In this document: positions 1 to 7,874 of the stretch, piece by piece | How the letters are laid out: each line of letters opens with the position of its first letter | Numbering within the stretch: position 1 is the first letter of the stretch | Origin: Candidatus Zhuqueibacterota bacterium 4484_219 | GTDB lineage: Bacteria; Zhuqueibacterota; JdFR-76; 4484-219 | Assembly (NCBI GenBank): GCA_002085035.1 | Contig: MZGM01000020.1 | Span: 1 to 10,521 of the forward strand | Direction of reading: 5' to 3' | Length of the DNA: 10,521 bases | Program-made: the position numbers and the translations under genes | The notes under the pieces: generated by a model | What the model was told of the DNA's origin: nothing | The model's input: the letters and a program-made list of their open reading frames with translations, nothing else | The model's database searches: none

Positions 1-518
1 AGATGACTGGCAGAATCGACAACGGTAAAATCCAGTTTGAAGTTTTGCAACAAAAACTCTCGCAGGGAAATGTGAACAGGTAACTCAGTTTTCGAAAAGG
101 TAACCGAACCAGGAGGGGTGGGCTTAGGTTGTGAAATCGACCCAATTGTGCTGGCAGACAACTCAGAACGCCAATAAACATGTGGCTTAATGATACGAAT
201 TTGATGAATTTCTAAATGTCGCTTCAATATCGACCACAAACGATAACGGAGCTGAACTTCCGCTACATGAGCAAATACCGAAGTATCATCGGGGGCTTTT
301 TGGTACACAGTTAACCCACGCAGCAAAATTCCAGAAGTAGGATGAATATCAGCTTGCTCAAGGGTAACTTTTCGCTGAAGTTGTTTAGATAACATCTTTT
401 CGGCCAAAGTTCTAATCCGTTCAGGAGTGTATTTAATGCGTAGATAGTAGTAAGCCCCTATCCATAAGATAACGAGGCTCAAAAAAAGTAGGCCAATAAT
501 TTTTAAAAAACGAAGCAT
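1..518 (-). CDS. AsmA-family envelope protein, N-terminal part (cut by window edge)
   Basis: Partial gene: 172 codons from an ATG at 516-518 are visible and the frame stays open to base 1. Residues 5-27 form one hydrophobic segment ending in a Trp/Tyr-rich border, the N-terminal inner-membrane anchor of AsmA/TamB-like proteins. It is followed by TPERIRTLAEKMLSKQLQRK (31-50) and then VTLEQADIHP...GILLRGLTVY (51-72). This 'leader helix plus beta-strand repeat' opening is characteristic of AsmA/DUF748-like proteins, which span the periplasm and are linked to outer-membrane lipid transport and biogenesis. An in-frame stop lies eleven codons upstream with no other ATG/GTG/TTG between, so the start is fixed, although the ribosome binding site (AAAGAAT) is weak. 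The gene lies downstream of the M48 lipoprotein gene on the same strand, 226 bases away. Family assignment is from my own reading of the N-terminus; the rest is outside the window, so the exact subfamily is unknown. Confidence 0.72.
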   Translation of the reverse strand, partial: MLRFLKIIGLLFLSLVILWIGAYYYLRIKYTPERIRTLAEKMLSKQLQRKVTLEQADIHPTSGILLRGLTVYQKAPDDTSVFAHVAEVQLRYRLWSILKRHLEIHQIRIIKPHVYWRSELSASTIGSISQPKPTPPGSVTFSKTELPVHISLREFLLQNFKLDFTVVDSASH

Positions 519-594
519 AAAAGATTCTTTAGCTTTTTGGACAGCCTGTTAAGTCAGAGCTAATGACCAATGATTAATCAAGAGGGAAAAGTTT

Positions 595-684
595 GCAATT
601 TGGGGATTGAACGAAGTTGTGGGAGGCGTCTCCAGACGTCGAGACCACCTCGGATTAATATGGCCACCATTAAACCCCAAATGC
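595..684. repeat. Intergenic palindromic element with nested hairpin
   Basis: The outer arms are ATTTGGGG (598-605) and CCCCAAAT (675-682), extended by GCA/TGC with one extra base on the left. Inside lies a second inverted repeat: GAGG-c-GTCTC (623-632), an 8-base loop, then GAGAC-ca-CCTC (641-651). The inner part can also fold as CGTCT-CC-AGACG (627-638). It lies in the 226-base gap between the M48 gene and the asmA-like gene and carries no ORF. The architecture resembles small dispersed palindromic elements (REP/MITE-like). Whether it is repeated elsewhere in the genome cannot be seen here. It could instead be an RNA structure in the transcript leading to the asmA-like gene. Confidence 0.45.
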
Positions 685-744
685 TGAAAAAGACTCTTTT
701 TTATTTTTTATGGATCGTCACGTCCTCCATATGATTTCAGTGCA

Positions 745-1557
745 CTATGGAATCAATGATTTGATCATCTGATACTTTACGCGTCCCATTTTCCCGTTGG
801 TAGTTCTTGATTGTTGAATTAATTCCTTCACTCTCTTGATTCGCTCAGAAATAGGCGGATGAGTGGACAACAGTTGCTCCAGTTTGCTGGGTTCATGCTG
901 CTGAAGGATTTTTAATTTTTGGAAAAATTGCAACATGCCTTTAGGATCATATCCAGCTCGAACGACATATTTCACCCCTAACTTATCAGCCTCATATTCA
1001 TTCTGACGGCTATATGCTAACAGACCGCCAGTACCAAAAAGATTTGCCACTAGCTTTTTAATTTCCGAAGGGTCATCTCCTAATAACAATGAAACTCCCA
1101 GTCGGTAGCCATAGAGGAGAGTCAGGCGTTCGGTAGCATGGCGAGCTACCACGTGACCAATCTCATGTGCCAATACCCCAGCTACTTCTGCCTCGCTATC
1201 CGCCTGTTTTAGTAACCCGGTGTAGACATACACATAGCCACCAGGAAGAGCAAATGCATTGATTTGGTCAGGTTCATCAATAATTTTAAAATGGTAAGGG
1301 ATATCCGGTCGATCTGAAACATTAGCTAAACGTTGACCTAATTCCTCAATGAAGCGATTCACTGCTTGTACAGCACACAGCCTACTTTGTACTTCGATCT
1401 CCTTAGCAAAACGCGCTCCTAGTTCCAATTCCTGTTTGGTGGAGAAAATATTAGGCTGATACTTATTAACACCCGTAGTTGCACAACTTAAGATTAATAA
1501 AATCAAAAAAACAATAAGGGTTATGTAACTTATTATTCCCCTAACTTTTACTATCAT
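745..1557 (-). CDS. M48-family metallopeptidase lipoprotein (BepA/LoiP/YcaL type)
   Basis: 270-residue periplasmic zinc metalloprotease. Residues 7-23 are a signal peptide core followed by the lipobox ILSC, giving a lipid-modified Cys25. The zinc site is HEIGH at 131-135 (catalytic Glu132) with the third ligand Glu187 in NEYEAD (186-191). Asp191 completes the ExxxD pattern of M48 enzymes, and a THP motif follows at 232-234, matching the His found near the active site in BepA-like enzymes. No TPR repeats follow, so it resembles the short LoiP/YcaL type rather than full BepA. Such proteins degrade or process misfolded outer-membrane proteins. The start chosen is the ATG at 1555-1557 because GGAGGA sits 4 bases upstream; a GTG four codons earlier overlaps that site. 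It is transcribed divergently from the YIP1-family gene and lies upstream of the asmA-like gene, which fits an envelope-maintenance role. Confidence 0.93.
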   Translation of the reverse strand: MIVKVRGIISYITLIVFLILLILSCATTGVNKYQPNIFSTKQELELGARFAKEIEVQSRLCAVQAVNRFIEELGQRLANVSDRPDIPYHFKIIDEPDQINAFALPGGYVYVYTGLLKQADSEAEVAGVLAHEIGHVVARHATERLTLLYGYRLGVSLLLGDDPSEIKKLVANLFGTGGLLAYSRQNEYEADKLGVKYVVRAGYDPKGMLQFFQKLKILQQHEPSKLEQLLSTHPPISERIKRVKELIQQSRTTNGKMGRVKYQMIKSLIP

Positions 1558-1561
1558 TGCT

Positions 1562-1567
1562 TCCTCC
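1562..1567 (-). promoter_or_regulatory. Ribosome binding site fixing the M48 peptidase start
   Basis: GGAGGA on the minus strand, 4 bases before the ATG at 1557. The upstream in-frame GTG (1567-1569) overlaps this site and so cannot be served by it. Confidence 0.75.
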
Positions 1568-1595
1568 ACTCTACTTTTTAGGTTAGATCGTGTTT

Positions 1596-1624
1596 AAGAT
1601 ATAAAAATCTTTTGCATTTTACAA
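1596..1624 (-). promoter_or_regulatory. Possible sigma70-like promoter for the M48 gene
   Basis: TTGTAA (-35, 1619-1624), 17-base spacer, TATCTT (-10, 1596-1601); 4 of 6 matches in each box. It lies in the 135-base divergent region, 38 bases before the start codon. Not strong; offered because the spacing is ideal and a promoter is needed here. Confidence 0.3.
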
Positions 1625-1682
1625 CAAAAATTTGTATTTTGGTAAACGAAACCAACAAAGAAGATGAATTAATCAACAGGCG

Positions 1683-1688
1683 GGAGGT
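1683..1688 (+). promoter_or_regulatory. Ribosome binding site fixing the YIP1-family gene start
   Basis: GGAGGT, 4 bases before the ATG at 1693-1695. It marks this ATG as the start rather than the TTG 27 codons upstream, whose extension is polar and looks non-coding. Confidence 0.75.
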
Positions 1689-1692
1689 CGTA

Positions 1693-2220
1693 ATGGATAG
1701 TTTCAAAAATCGCATTATTCGGGCTGCTAAACTCGACATCAACCTGTATGAAGAGGTTGAAGCCGACCAGGGAGCAATGGGACAGGCCATGGGAGTAGTG
1801 GTACTTTCTAGTCTTGCCGCTGGAATAGGAGGCATCGCAAAAGGAGGATTGGGGGGAATTTTGGTAGGCACTATTACAGCCCTTGTTGGATGGTACATCT
1901 GGGCCTATCTCACTTACTTTATTGGCACAAAACTGCTTCCTGAGCCGCAAACCCAATCAGACCCGGGCGAGTTGCTACGAACCATCGGCTTTTCCAGTTC
2001 CCCTGGATTAATTAGAATATTAGGTATCATTCCGGGACTGGCAGGAATCACATTTTTTGTTGCCTCAATTTGGATGCTGGCCGCTATGGTAATCGCCGTA
2101 AGGCAGGCTCTTGATTATCGTAGCACCTTGCGCGCCGTCGGGGTTTGCGTGATCGGCTGGATTGTTCAGCTATTAGTACTTGCAGTATTGTTTTCGATCT
2201 TTGGTGGTTTCACAAAATGA
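1693..2220 (+). CDS. YIP1-family integral membrane protein
   Basis: 175-residue membrane protein, the only plus-strand gene here. A short polar N-terminus (MDSFKNRIIRAAKLDINLYE, 1-20, then acidic residues) precedes roughly five hydrophobic segments near 33-50, 52-79, 100-113, 114-137 and 150-172. A conserved-looking cytosolic loop DYRSTLRAVG (141-150) precedes the last helix. An N-terminal amphipathic stretch with a Gly/Ala-rich helical bundle, and the 'al.y.st.rA' loop, are typical of bacterial members of the Yip1 domain family (PF04893). The eukaryotic relatives act in vesicle traffic; the bacterial role is not established. Its stop is 4 bases from the stop of the convergent mscS, so the transcripts must overlap or end inside each other. 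I see no intrinsic terminator between them. Assignment is by pattern; a generic small membrane protein is the alternative. Confidence 0.75.
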   Translation: MDSFKNRIIRAAKLDINLYEEVEADQGAMGQAMGVVVLSSLAAGIGGIAKGGLGGILVGTITALVGWYIWAYLTYFIGTKLLPEPQTQSDPGELLRTIGFSSSPGLIRILGIIPGLAGITFFVASIWMLAAMVIAVRQALDYRSTLRAVGVCVIGWIVQLLVLAVLFSIFGGFTK

Positions 2221-2224
2221 AAAA

Positions 2225-3097
2225 TCATGACGACCCTAACACCTTTTCCACCCCCTGAAAATTGATCTTCTCCAAAAACAATTGACGATGTGGGAAAGGA
2301 ATTTCAATTCCAGCTTTATCAAGAGCTAATTTAATCTTTTGACGTAATTCGTAACCTAAATCCAATTCTTGGGCAGGATCGTCTATCCATACATGAAGCT
2401 CCATATCGATGCTGGATTCGCCAATCTCGCTTACCACTACCCGCGGGGCAGGATTGGATAAAATGCGCGGCTCATCCTTGACAACATCAAGCACCACCTT
2501 TTGAGCCTCGGGAATGTATTCTTTGTAGGCAATTCCAAAGGGAACTCTCAGACGCAGCTCTGGATAAGCACTATGGTTTTCGATCTTGCTCTCGATAATC
2601 TTATGGTTGGGTAGATCGATCATCATGTTGTCTGGAGTACGCAGCAATGTAGAACGCAGACAAATTTTCTCCACCCGACCATAATTATCATAGAGTACTA
2701 CGTAATCACCCTCGCGGAAGGGCTTATCAATCAAAATAATTAACCCTGAAATCATATTGGAAAGGGTCTGCTGTGCCGCTAATCCGATAGCTAACCCGGC
2801 TACCCCAAGAGTGGAGATTAGGGTAATAACCCGGATCCCGATTTGATCCGACGCAATCATCAAACCAATCCCTAAACAACCATAACGGATTAATTTTACT
2901 ACTACATCAGAAACACTGGCAGAAACCTGATATCTGGCAAAACTACGCTTGAGAAAAAAGCTAATGAGAAGATAAACACCAAAAAAGATTATCATAATCA
3001 GGGTAGCAGCAAGAATATTAGGAATGTAAAGAAGTAACTTGGTAAACATAGCATTGACATCCAATAACCGTATGGCTTCTTGCAATTTTTCCAGCAT
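2225..3097 (-). CDS. mscS: MscS-family small-conductance mechanosensitive channel
   Basis: 290 residues, close to the 286 of E. coli MscS. Three membrane helices can be placed at about 23-49, 63-82 and 88-121. The third is the pore helix: Gly/Ala-rich STLGVAGLAIGLAAQQ (95-110) followed by TLSNMISGLIIL (111-122). It runs into DKPFREGDYV (124-133), the start of the cytoplasmic beta domain. The C-terminal alpha/beta domain ends with IPFPHRQ (266-272), a common MscS signature. The protein opens under membrane tension and releases solutes on hypo-osmotic shock. The start is ATG at 3095-3097 with GGGAGA 8 bases upstream. It follows the UDP-sugar pyrophosphorylase gene by 82 bases; co-transcription is possible but not shown. 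It converges on the YIP1-family gene. Confidence 0.95.
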   Translation of the reverse strand: MLEKLQEAIRLLDVNAMFTKLLLYIPNILAATLIMIIFFGVYLLISFFLKRSFARYQVSASVSDVVVKLIRYGCLGIGLMIASDQIGIRVITLISTLGVAGLAIGLAAQQTLSNMISGLIILIDKPFREGDYVVLYDNYGRVEKICLRSTLLRTPDNMMIDLPNHKIIESKIENHSAYPELRLRVPFGIAYKEYIPEAQKVVLDVVKDEPRILSNPAPRVVVSEIGESSIDMELHVWIDDPAQELDLGYELRQKIKLALDKAGIEIPFPHRQLFLEKINFQGVEKVLGSS

Positions 3098-3179
3098 ATA
3101 AGTTGTCTCCCTTTAGAAATTGTTCCGGATAAATTTATGGAAAATAACGACTGCAGAGTCTAAAATTGTGGTGATTAGG

Positions 3180-4598
3180 CTATGGCCCTAAATAAAGAAA
3201 GGTATCAAAAGTTATGGGCTTGGTGATTCGTTGACTGAGTTCTTCGACATCCAGAGCAAAAAGAGGACTGATTTCTACGGGTATGCTAACGTTGCCATTG
3301 GAATCGCGAGGTACTACAACCCCAATCTGTTCCAACCAACCCCCGTAAAGATTGCACAAATCGCGTTGAGCAGTAGCAGGTGAATCTTCACCAGTGGCGT
3401 TTTTTACTGGACTGAATTCTTCCTCCCGCTTTACTTCCATTATTATGGAAGTAGTGGTATCCCGAAGCGCATCAAATATGAAAGTCTCAAATTTGTAACC
3501 ATTCGGTTGGGTAGGTTTTATTAGCTTTCCGGATTCATCCAAGAATGGAATTTTTTTGTGTGCTACATGGTAGGGTAAACGAAACCCTTCAGCCAACTCC
3601 TTTTCTACAAATTTAACTTGAATCATGTGAATTGCAATACTCCCGGCATTGTACTTCAAAGATCCATCCGGATTACGAGCGTACATATCCTCCTTGGACA
3701 AATCACTGTATTCAATAACGGTCAACTTGCCATTTTGATAACCAATAACACCTAATTTTTCTTCAGGGTCGCGTTTAGATACTACCTTGCTGGACATCTC
3801 TGCCCCGGCCTGGTGGTGGTAGCCAATAAAGATCGGGTCGCAAATCTTAATAAGAACATTGTCCACCTGAAAATAAAAAATTTCCTCTATGCCCCGTGCT
3901 TTCATATCTTCTAATGCTCCGCTTTCAACCAGCGCCAAAAGCGTGCCACCATGACCGTTAGGGCTGGTAAAAACATGATCCTTGGCGTCCAAAATTAACT
4001 TTCCTTTTTCGTCTACGGCAGGGAGCATAGATTGGGTAAAGAAAAATATATCGTCCGGCGGTAATTGGAAAAAATCATGGTCTTGGAAATACTGACGGGT
4101 GGCAGCATCGTTGGATTCACTGGTCATAATGTACCATGGAATAGGAACCTGATAACGCCTTCTTAAAGCCAAAATCTTCTCAGCATGAAACTGGAACAGG
4201 GATTTCTTCCTAACCGGGGTAATGGGGAAAATCCCTTTGGGGCCATCAAAGCCCAGACGAGTTCCTTGCCCTCCAGCTACTAACACTACGGCCACTTTGC
4301 CGCTGTGTAACAACTTTTCTCCAACTAATTTGGCTTGTTTGGCACGCTGCTTCTGCTCCTCTGTGCGGGGAATCGAAATCACCTTAGGGGGCAACAAAGA
4401 AATTCGGCCTTGTTTAGCGGCAGGATTTATTACAAACTTCTGAACCAAGGTCTGTAACAAATCCAGATCGATGCTCTGAAGTTGATGAATAAATTTTTGT
4501 CGACTTTCCGGCGATAACTCATCCCAATACCTGAAAATATGACCTTGCCCTGCGTCGATGAATCGCTTTTTTAACGCTTCCAGTTCGCCCTTCTCCAT
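3180..4598 (-). CDS. UDP-sugar pyrophosphorylase of the UDPGP/UAP1 family (UDP-GlcNAc pyrophosphorylase-like)
   Basis: 472-residue nucleotidyltransferase that would join UTP to a hexose(amine)-1-phosphate, releasing pyrophosphate. The nucleotide-binding signature LVAGGQGTRLGFDGPKG is at 106-122. Further family motifs follow: FTQSMLP (187-193), SPNGHGG (212-218), FQVDNVL (243-249), KVVSKRDPEEKLGVIG (271-286), NAGSIAIH (327-334), KFETFIFDAL (369-378) and FSPVKNATGEDSP (395-407). FxxFIFD and FSPVKN match the eukaryotic UAP1 (UDP-N-acetylglucosamine/galactosamine) branch better than UDP-glucose enzymes, and the length is close to that of UAP1. The N-terminal helical region (1-90) is also UAP1-like. 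Substrate is inferred, not proven: GlcNAc-1-P, GalNAc-1-P and glucose-1-P remain possible. The start ATG (4598) has only a weak GGA-type site, and no better start is visible. It lies 81 bases downstream of lon. Confidence 0.88.
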   Translation of the reverse strand: MEKGELEALKKRFIDAGQGHIFRYWDELSPESRQKFIHQLQSIDLDLLQTLVQKFVINPAAKQGRISLLPPKVISIPRTEEQKQRAKQAKLVGEKLLHSGKVAVVLVAGGQGTRLGFDGPKGIFPITPVRKKSLFQFHAEKILALRRRYQVPIPWYIMTSESNDAATRQYFQDHDFFQLPPDDIFFFTQSMLPAVDEKGKLILDAKDHVFTSPNGHGGTLLALVESGALEDMKARGIEEIFYFQVDNVLIKICDPIFIGYHHQAGAEMSSKVVSKRDPEEKLGVIGYQNGKLTVIEYSDLSKEDMYARNPDGSLKYNAGSIAIHMIQVKFVEKELAEGFRLPYHVAHKKIPFLDESGKLIKPTQPNGYKFETFIFDALRDTTTSIIMEVKREEEFSPVKNATGEDSPATAQRDLCNLYGGWLEQIGVVVPRDSNGNVSIPVEISPLFALDVEELSQRITKPITFDTFLYLGP

Positions 4599-4679
4599 AG
4601 TTTGTATCCGGGGTACTTACCAACTGAGAATTTGCTGTCTACAAGTTTATGCCATCCAAAGACTGGAACAGACGGCTTT

Positions 4680-7130
4680 TCACGGAACTTCTGCGGCAAT
4701 CGATTCTTCTCTTTCCTGCTTTTTAGTTTCAGCTTTGGAATCGAAAGCTATTTCAAAAACCTCATCCAGTGTGTCCACAAAATGAAACTGTAGCTCATCT
4801 TTGGCCTGCTGAGGTACTTCCTCCAGATCCTTCTTATTTTTTTCGGGTAAAATTACCACCTTAATACCAGCACGTTTAGCTGCCAGTATTTTTTCTTTAA
4901 TTCCACCAACTGGCAGAATTTTGCCCCGCAAAGTAATTTCTCCGGTCATTGCAACGTCGGAACGCACTGGCTCTTCCCGTAGAAGCGATAGTAAAGCTGT
5001 TGAAATAGTAACTCCTGCGGAGGGGCCATCTTTGGGGATTGCTCCGGCAGGAACGTGGATATGAATATCATATTTGTCGAAAAAACGCTCGTTAACACCT
5101 AATTCTTTAGCTTTAGATCTGATGTAAGAAAGAGCAGCTTGTGCGGATTCTTTCATCACTTCTCCCAGATGGCCAGTGAGAATCAATCCTTTTTTACCTG
5201 GCATTTTGGAGGCTTCGATAAACAAAATATCACCACCCGAGGGGGTCCAGGCCAAACCGGTAGCCACACCAGGTTCAGACGTACGTTCAGCCACTTCGAA
5301 GAAAAAGCGAGGAGGACCTAAAAACTCCGGGATTCTACTTTCAGTAATTTGCTGTTTTTCAGTTTCTCCTTCAGCTACTTTTCTTGCCACACGGCGACAA
5401 ATAGCGGCGATCTCGCGCTCCAAATTTCGCAATCCTGCCTCGCGAGTGTACTCCCGTACAATTCGCATGATTGCTTCATCATCAAAAACAAGATGGTCCG
5501 CGGTCAAACCATGTGCTTCCAATTGCTTGGGTATGAGGTACTTTTTGGCAATATGAAGCTTTTCTTCCTCAGTGTAACCAGGAAGCTCTAATACTTCCAT
5601 GCGATCCCGCAGAGCTGCTGGAATAGGATCTAATAAATTAGCGGTAGTAATAAACATCACTTTGGTCAGATCAAAGGGCACGTCCAAATAGTGATCGACA
5701 AAGGCGTAGTTCTGCTCGGGATCAAGTACCTCCAGCAAAGCCGAGGAGGGGTCACCACGAAAATCTACTCCCAGTTTGTCCACTTCGTCCAGCATAAAAA
5801 CGGGGTTATTTGAACCAGCATTGCGGATTCCCTGAATAATCCGACCTGGTAGTGCTCCGATATAGGTGCGACGATGGCCGCGGATTTCTGCTTCGTCTCG
5901 TGCCCCACCTAACGAAATGCGAACAAACTTTCGACCCAATGCCCGAGCAATTGATCTTCCCAGAGAAGTCTTCCCTACTCCGGGGGGGCCAACGAAACAA
6001 AGAATAGGCCCTTTCATATCGCTTTTCAATTTACGCACCGCCAAATATTCTAAAATCCGCTCTTTAACCTTATCCAGATCGTAATGATCTTCATCTAACA
6101 CCTTTTGGGCTTGAGCAATGTCCAGATTATCCTCAGTAGAGACAGACCAGGGTAAAGCAATCAACCAATCAAGGTAGGTACGAGACACGGTGTATTCGGC
6201 CGCTCCAGGAGGCATTTTGGACAAACGATCCAGCTCCCGCATAGCTTCCTTTTCCACATCCTTGGGCATTTTAGCTGCTTTGATTTTTTCCTTGAGCTCT
6301 TTAATTTCCATGGTGCGTTCATCTTCCTCGCCCAACTCTTTGCGAATAGCCTCCAATTGCTGGCGCAAGAAATACTCACGTTGATTCTTACTAAGCTCCG
6401 ATTGCACCTGACTTTGAATCTTCGTACCCACTTCCAGCACTTGTAACTCACGATTAATAAAAATGGTCAACTTTTCAAGTCGCTTTTTCACATCAATAGC
6501 TTCCAGAATCTGTTGCTTTTCTTCCAGACTTAGATTAAGGTTCGAAGCCACTAAATCGGCCAATTTACCAGGATGAGAAATATTCATCACAGCAATCTGG
6601 AGCTCGTCTGGTAACTGCGGCACTAAATTGACAATTTTCTGAAACTGAATCGTTATGTTTTTTGCAAGAGCCTCCAGTTCCAGAGACTTTTCTATTACAT
6701 CTTCCAATGGCTGAATTTTTGCTTTCAAATAAGGCTCGGTTTGAACGTACTCCAACACTTCCATTCGCGTCAAACCTTGAACCAAAACACGTACAGAACC
6801 ATCGGGAAATTTCAGCATCTTAAGAATAGTAGCCACAGTACCATATTTGAACAGATCCTCCCCTTTAGGATCTTCAACGTCTGTTTTCCGCTGTGCCACC
6901 AATCCCAGAATGCGGTTACCAATAAGTACATCATCAATCAATTTGATCGATTTGGGCCGTGCTACAAACAAAGGAGATACCATAAAGGGATAAATTACAG
7001 TATCCCGTAACGCCAAAATAGGTACCTCGTCAGGAATTTCTATTTTCTCAATTTCAGATTCATCTTTTGCTCCAGGCAACTCCTCCTTTATTACATCATT
7101 GGAAACGTTGTGTTTTTCATTTGTATCCAT
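4680..7130 (-). CDS. lon: ATP-dependent Lon protease (LonA type)
   Basis: 816 residues, within the usual LonA range. The N-terminal LON substrate-binding domain begins at IPILALRD-like [18 protein letters not shown] (36-53) and runs to about 230. A coiled helical region follows, including [18 protein letters not shown] (251-268). The AAA+ module has Walker A GPPGVGKT (381-388), Walker B VFMLDE (444-449) and [20 protein letters not shown] (493-512). The Ser-Lys protease domain has PKDGPSAG (699-706) with catalytic Ser704 and [12 protein letters not shown] (742-753) with catalytic Lys747. Their 43-residue separation equals that in E. coli Lon (Ser679/Lys722). It degrades misfolded and regulatory proteins in the cytosol. 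The start is ATG at 7128-7130 with GAGGAGA 5 bases upstream. The C-terminal tail after 797 is charged and likely flexible. It lies 140 bases after hsp20 on the same strand. I could not find a convincing promoter in that gap, so read-through is possible. Confidence 0.98.
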   Translation of the reverse strand: MDTNEKHNVSNDVIKEELPGAKDESEIEKIEIPDEVPILALRDTVIYPFMVSPLFVARPKSIKLIDDVLIGNRILGLVAQRKTDVEDPKGEDLFKYGTVATILKMLKFPDGSVRVLVQGLTRMEVLEYVQTEPYLKAKIQPLEDVIEKSLELEALAKNITIQFQKIVNLVPQLPDELQIAVMNISHPGKLADLVASNLNLSLEEKQQILEAIDVKKRLEKLTIFINRELQVLEVGTKIQSQVQSELSKNQREYFLRQQLEAIRKELGEEDERTMEIKELKEKIKAAKMPKDVEKEAMRELDRLSKMPPGAAEYTVSRTYLDWLIALPWSVSTEDNLDIAQAQKVLDEDHYDLDKVKERILEYLAVRKLKSDMKGPILCFVGPPGVGKTSLGRSIARALGRKFVRISLGGARDEAEIRGHRRTYIGALPGRIIQGIRNAGSNNPVFMLDEVDKLGVDFRGDPSSALLEVLDPEQNYAFVDHYLDVPFDLTKVMFITTANLLDPIPAALRDRMEVLELPGYTEEEKLHIAKKYLIPKQLEAHGLTADHLVFDDEAIMRIVREYTREAGLRNLEREIAAICRRVARKVAEGETEKQQITESRIPEFLGPPRFFFEVAERTSEPGVATGLAWTPSGGDILFIEASKMPGKKGLILTGHLGEVMKESAQAALSYIRSKAKELGVNERFFDKYDIHIHVPAGAIPKDGPSAGVTISTALLSLLREEPVRSDVAMTGEITLRGKILPVGGIKEKILAAKRAGIKVVILPEKNKKDLEEVPQQAKDELQFHFVDTLDEVFEIAFDSKAETKKQEREESIAAEVP

Positions 7131-7270
7131 AACGTTCTCCTCTCTGCTTACGTCGAATCATCCTCCAAATGTTAACTTGGACTTTAATCTCCCCTCCATC
7201 AGAGGTTGCTACATGTCTAAGCTTGTTAATATCACATCTATTAATATTATCGGCTAACAGGCGCGATTTA

Positions 7271-7729
7271 CTAATCTTCGATAGTAACAACCACAGTTTC
7301 CTCAGAAATTGTTGCGGCCTTGGGCAAAACTAATTTCAAAATCCCACTCTCATAAACAGCCTGGATGTTATCGCAATCAATATCATCAGGTAATTTCAAC
7401 TTGCGCAGAAAATTGCCATAACTAATCTCCATCAAATGAAAATGCTCGCGCTGTTCCGGACACTCATCCTGCCTCTGCCCGCTGATAGTGAGCACTCGCC
7501 CAGCAAGTTGTACCTTAATGTCTTCTTTCCGCACTCCAGCCAATTCTACTTTGATGATAAACTCATCTCTAGTTTCATAGACATCAACATGGGGCGCCCA
7601 AGCATTTTCTGAAAACATCAACATAGGATTTTTGGACACAAAAAAATCCTTCAACAATCTCTCGATTTCTTTCTCCATTTCTTTGAGATTGTCTAAAGCT
7701 TTGTTCACATTGTGATCCTCAAAAGGCAT
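7271..7729 (-). CDS. Hsp20/alpha-crystallin small heat shock protein
   Basis: 152-residue ATP-independent holdase chaperone. Residues 1-40 are a helical N-terminal arm (KALDNLKEMEKEIERLLKDF, 10-29). The alpha-crystallin domain starts at WAPHVDVYE (44-52). It continues with FIIKVELAGVRKEDIKVQLA (57-76), TISGQR (81-86) and YGNFLRKLKLP (94-104), and ends with the signature AVYESGILKLVLPK (114-127), a variant of the A-x-x-x-n-G-v-L motif. The C-terminal extension is short and has only a weak V-x-V/I-type motif (146-150). ATG at 7727-7729 is chosen because AAGGAGG lies 6 bases upstream. A GTG ten codons earlier (7759) is open in frame but overlaps a second GGAGGT. A good promoter sits about 64 bases upstream. 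Its position directly before lon groups two proteostasis genes. Confidence 0.95.
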   Translation of the reverse strand: MPFEDHNVNKALDNLKEMEKEIERLLKDFFVSKNPMLMFSENAWAPHVDVYETRDEFIIKVELAGVRKEDIKVQLAGRVLTISGQRQDECPEQREHFHLMEISYGNFLRKLKLPDDIDCDNIQAVYESGILKLVLPKAATISEETVVVTIED

Positions 7730-7735
7730 AATAGG

Positions 7736-7742
7736 CCTCCTT
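7736..7742 (-). promoter_or_regulatory. Ribosome binding site fixing the hsp20 start
   Basis: AAGGAGG, 6 bases before the ATG at 7729. A second perfect GGAGGT lies 15 bases further upstream (7758-7763) and has no well-spaced start codon of its own. Confidence 0.8.
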
Positions 7743-7792
7743 ACAATACTAAACCACACCTCCTATTAAGAAACTTAAGCTTGGCAATTCTA

Positions 7793-7821
7793 AATATATG
7801 AAAAAAAGAACCTCTTCACAA
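7793..7821 (-). promoter_or_regulatory. Sigma70-like promoter for hsp20
   Basis: TTGTGA (-35, 7816-7821; 4/6), exactly 17 bases, TATATT (-10, 7793-7798; 5/6), in the 145-base gap before hsp20. No CIRCE operator or sigma32-type box was found with it, so heat control, if any, is not visible. Confidence 0.5.
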
Positions 7822-7874
7822 GCAAAATCTGATCATCTCTGTTTGATTAGCCACCCCAAGTGATGTTTTTTTAA

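Noticed and set aside
687..701. AAAAAG-ACT-CTTTTT hairpin as a terminator for the M48 gene
   Set aside because: The stem is almost all A-T and its T-run is part of the stem, so it would be very weak.
681..734. 17-codon plus-strand ORF with a hydrophobic, signal-like sequence
   Set aside because: No ribosome binding site, and it overlaps the palindromic element; too short to support.
1558..1569. GTG start giving the M48 peptidase four extra residues
   Set aside because: The GTG overlaps the GGAGGA ribosome binding site that serves the ATG at 1557.
1612..1692. TTG start giving the YIP1-family protein 27 extra residues
   Set aside because: The extension lies over the divergent promoter region and contains the GGAGGT that serves the ATG at 1693.
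4222..6451. Plus-strand and alternate-frame ORFs opposite the pyrophosphorylase and lon genes
   Set aside because: They are shadows of strongly supported minus-strand genes, with no family motifs or ribosome binding sites.
7161..7202. Short minus-strand ORF (about 13 codons) upstream of lon as a leader peptide
   Set aside because: No ribosome binding site, no distinctive codons, and no attenuator-like hairpin around it.
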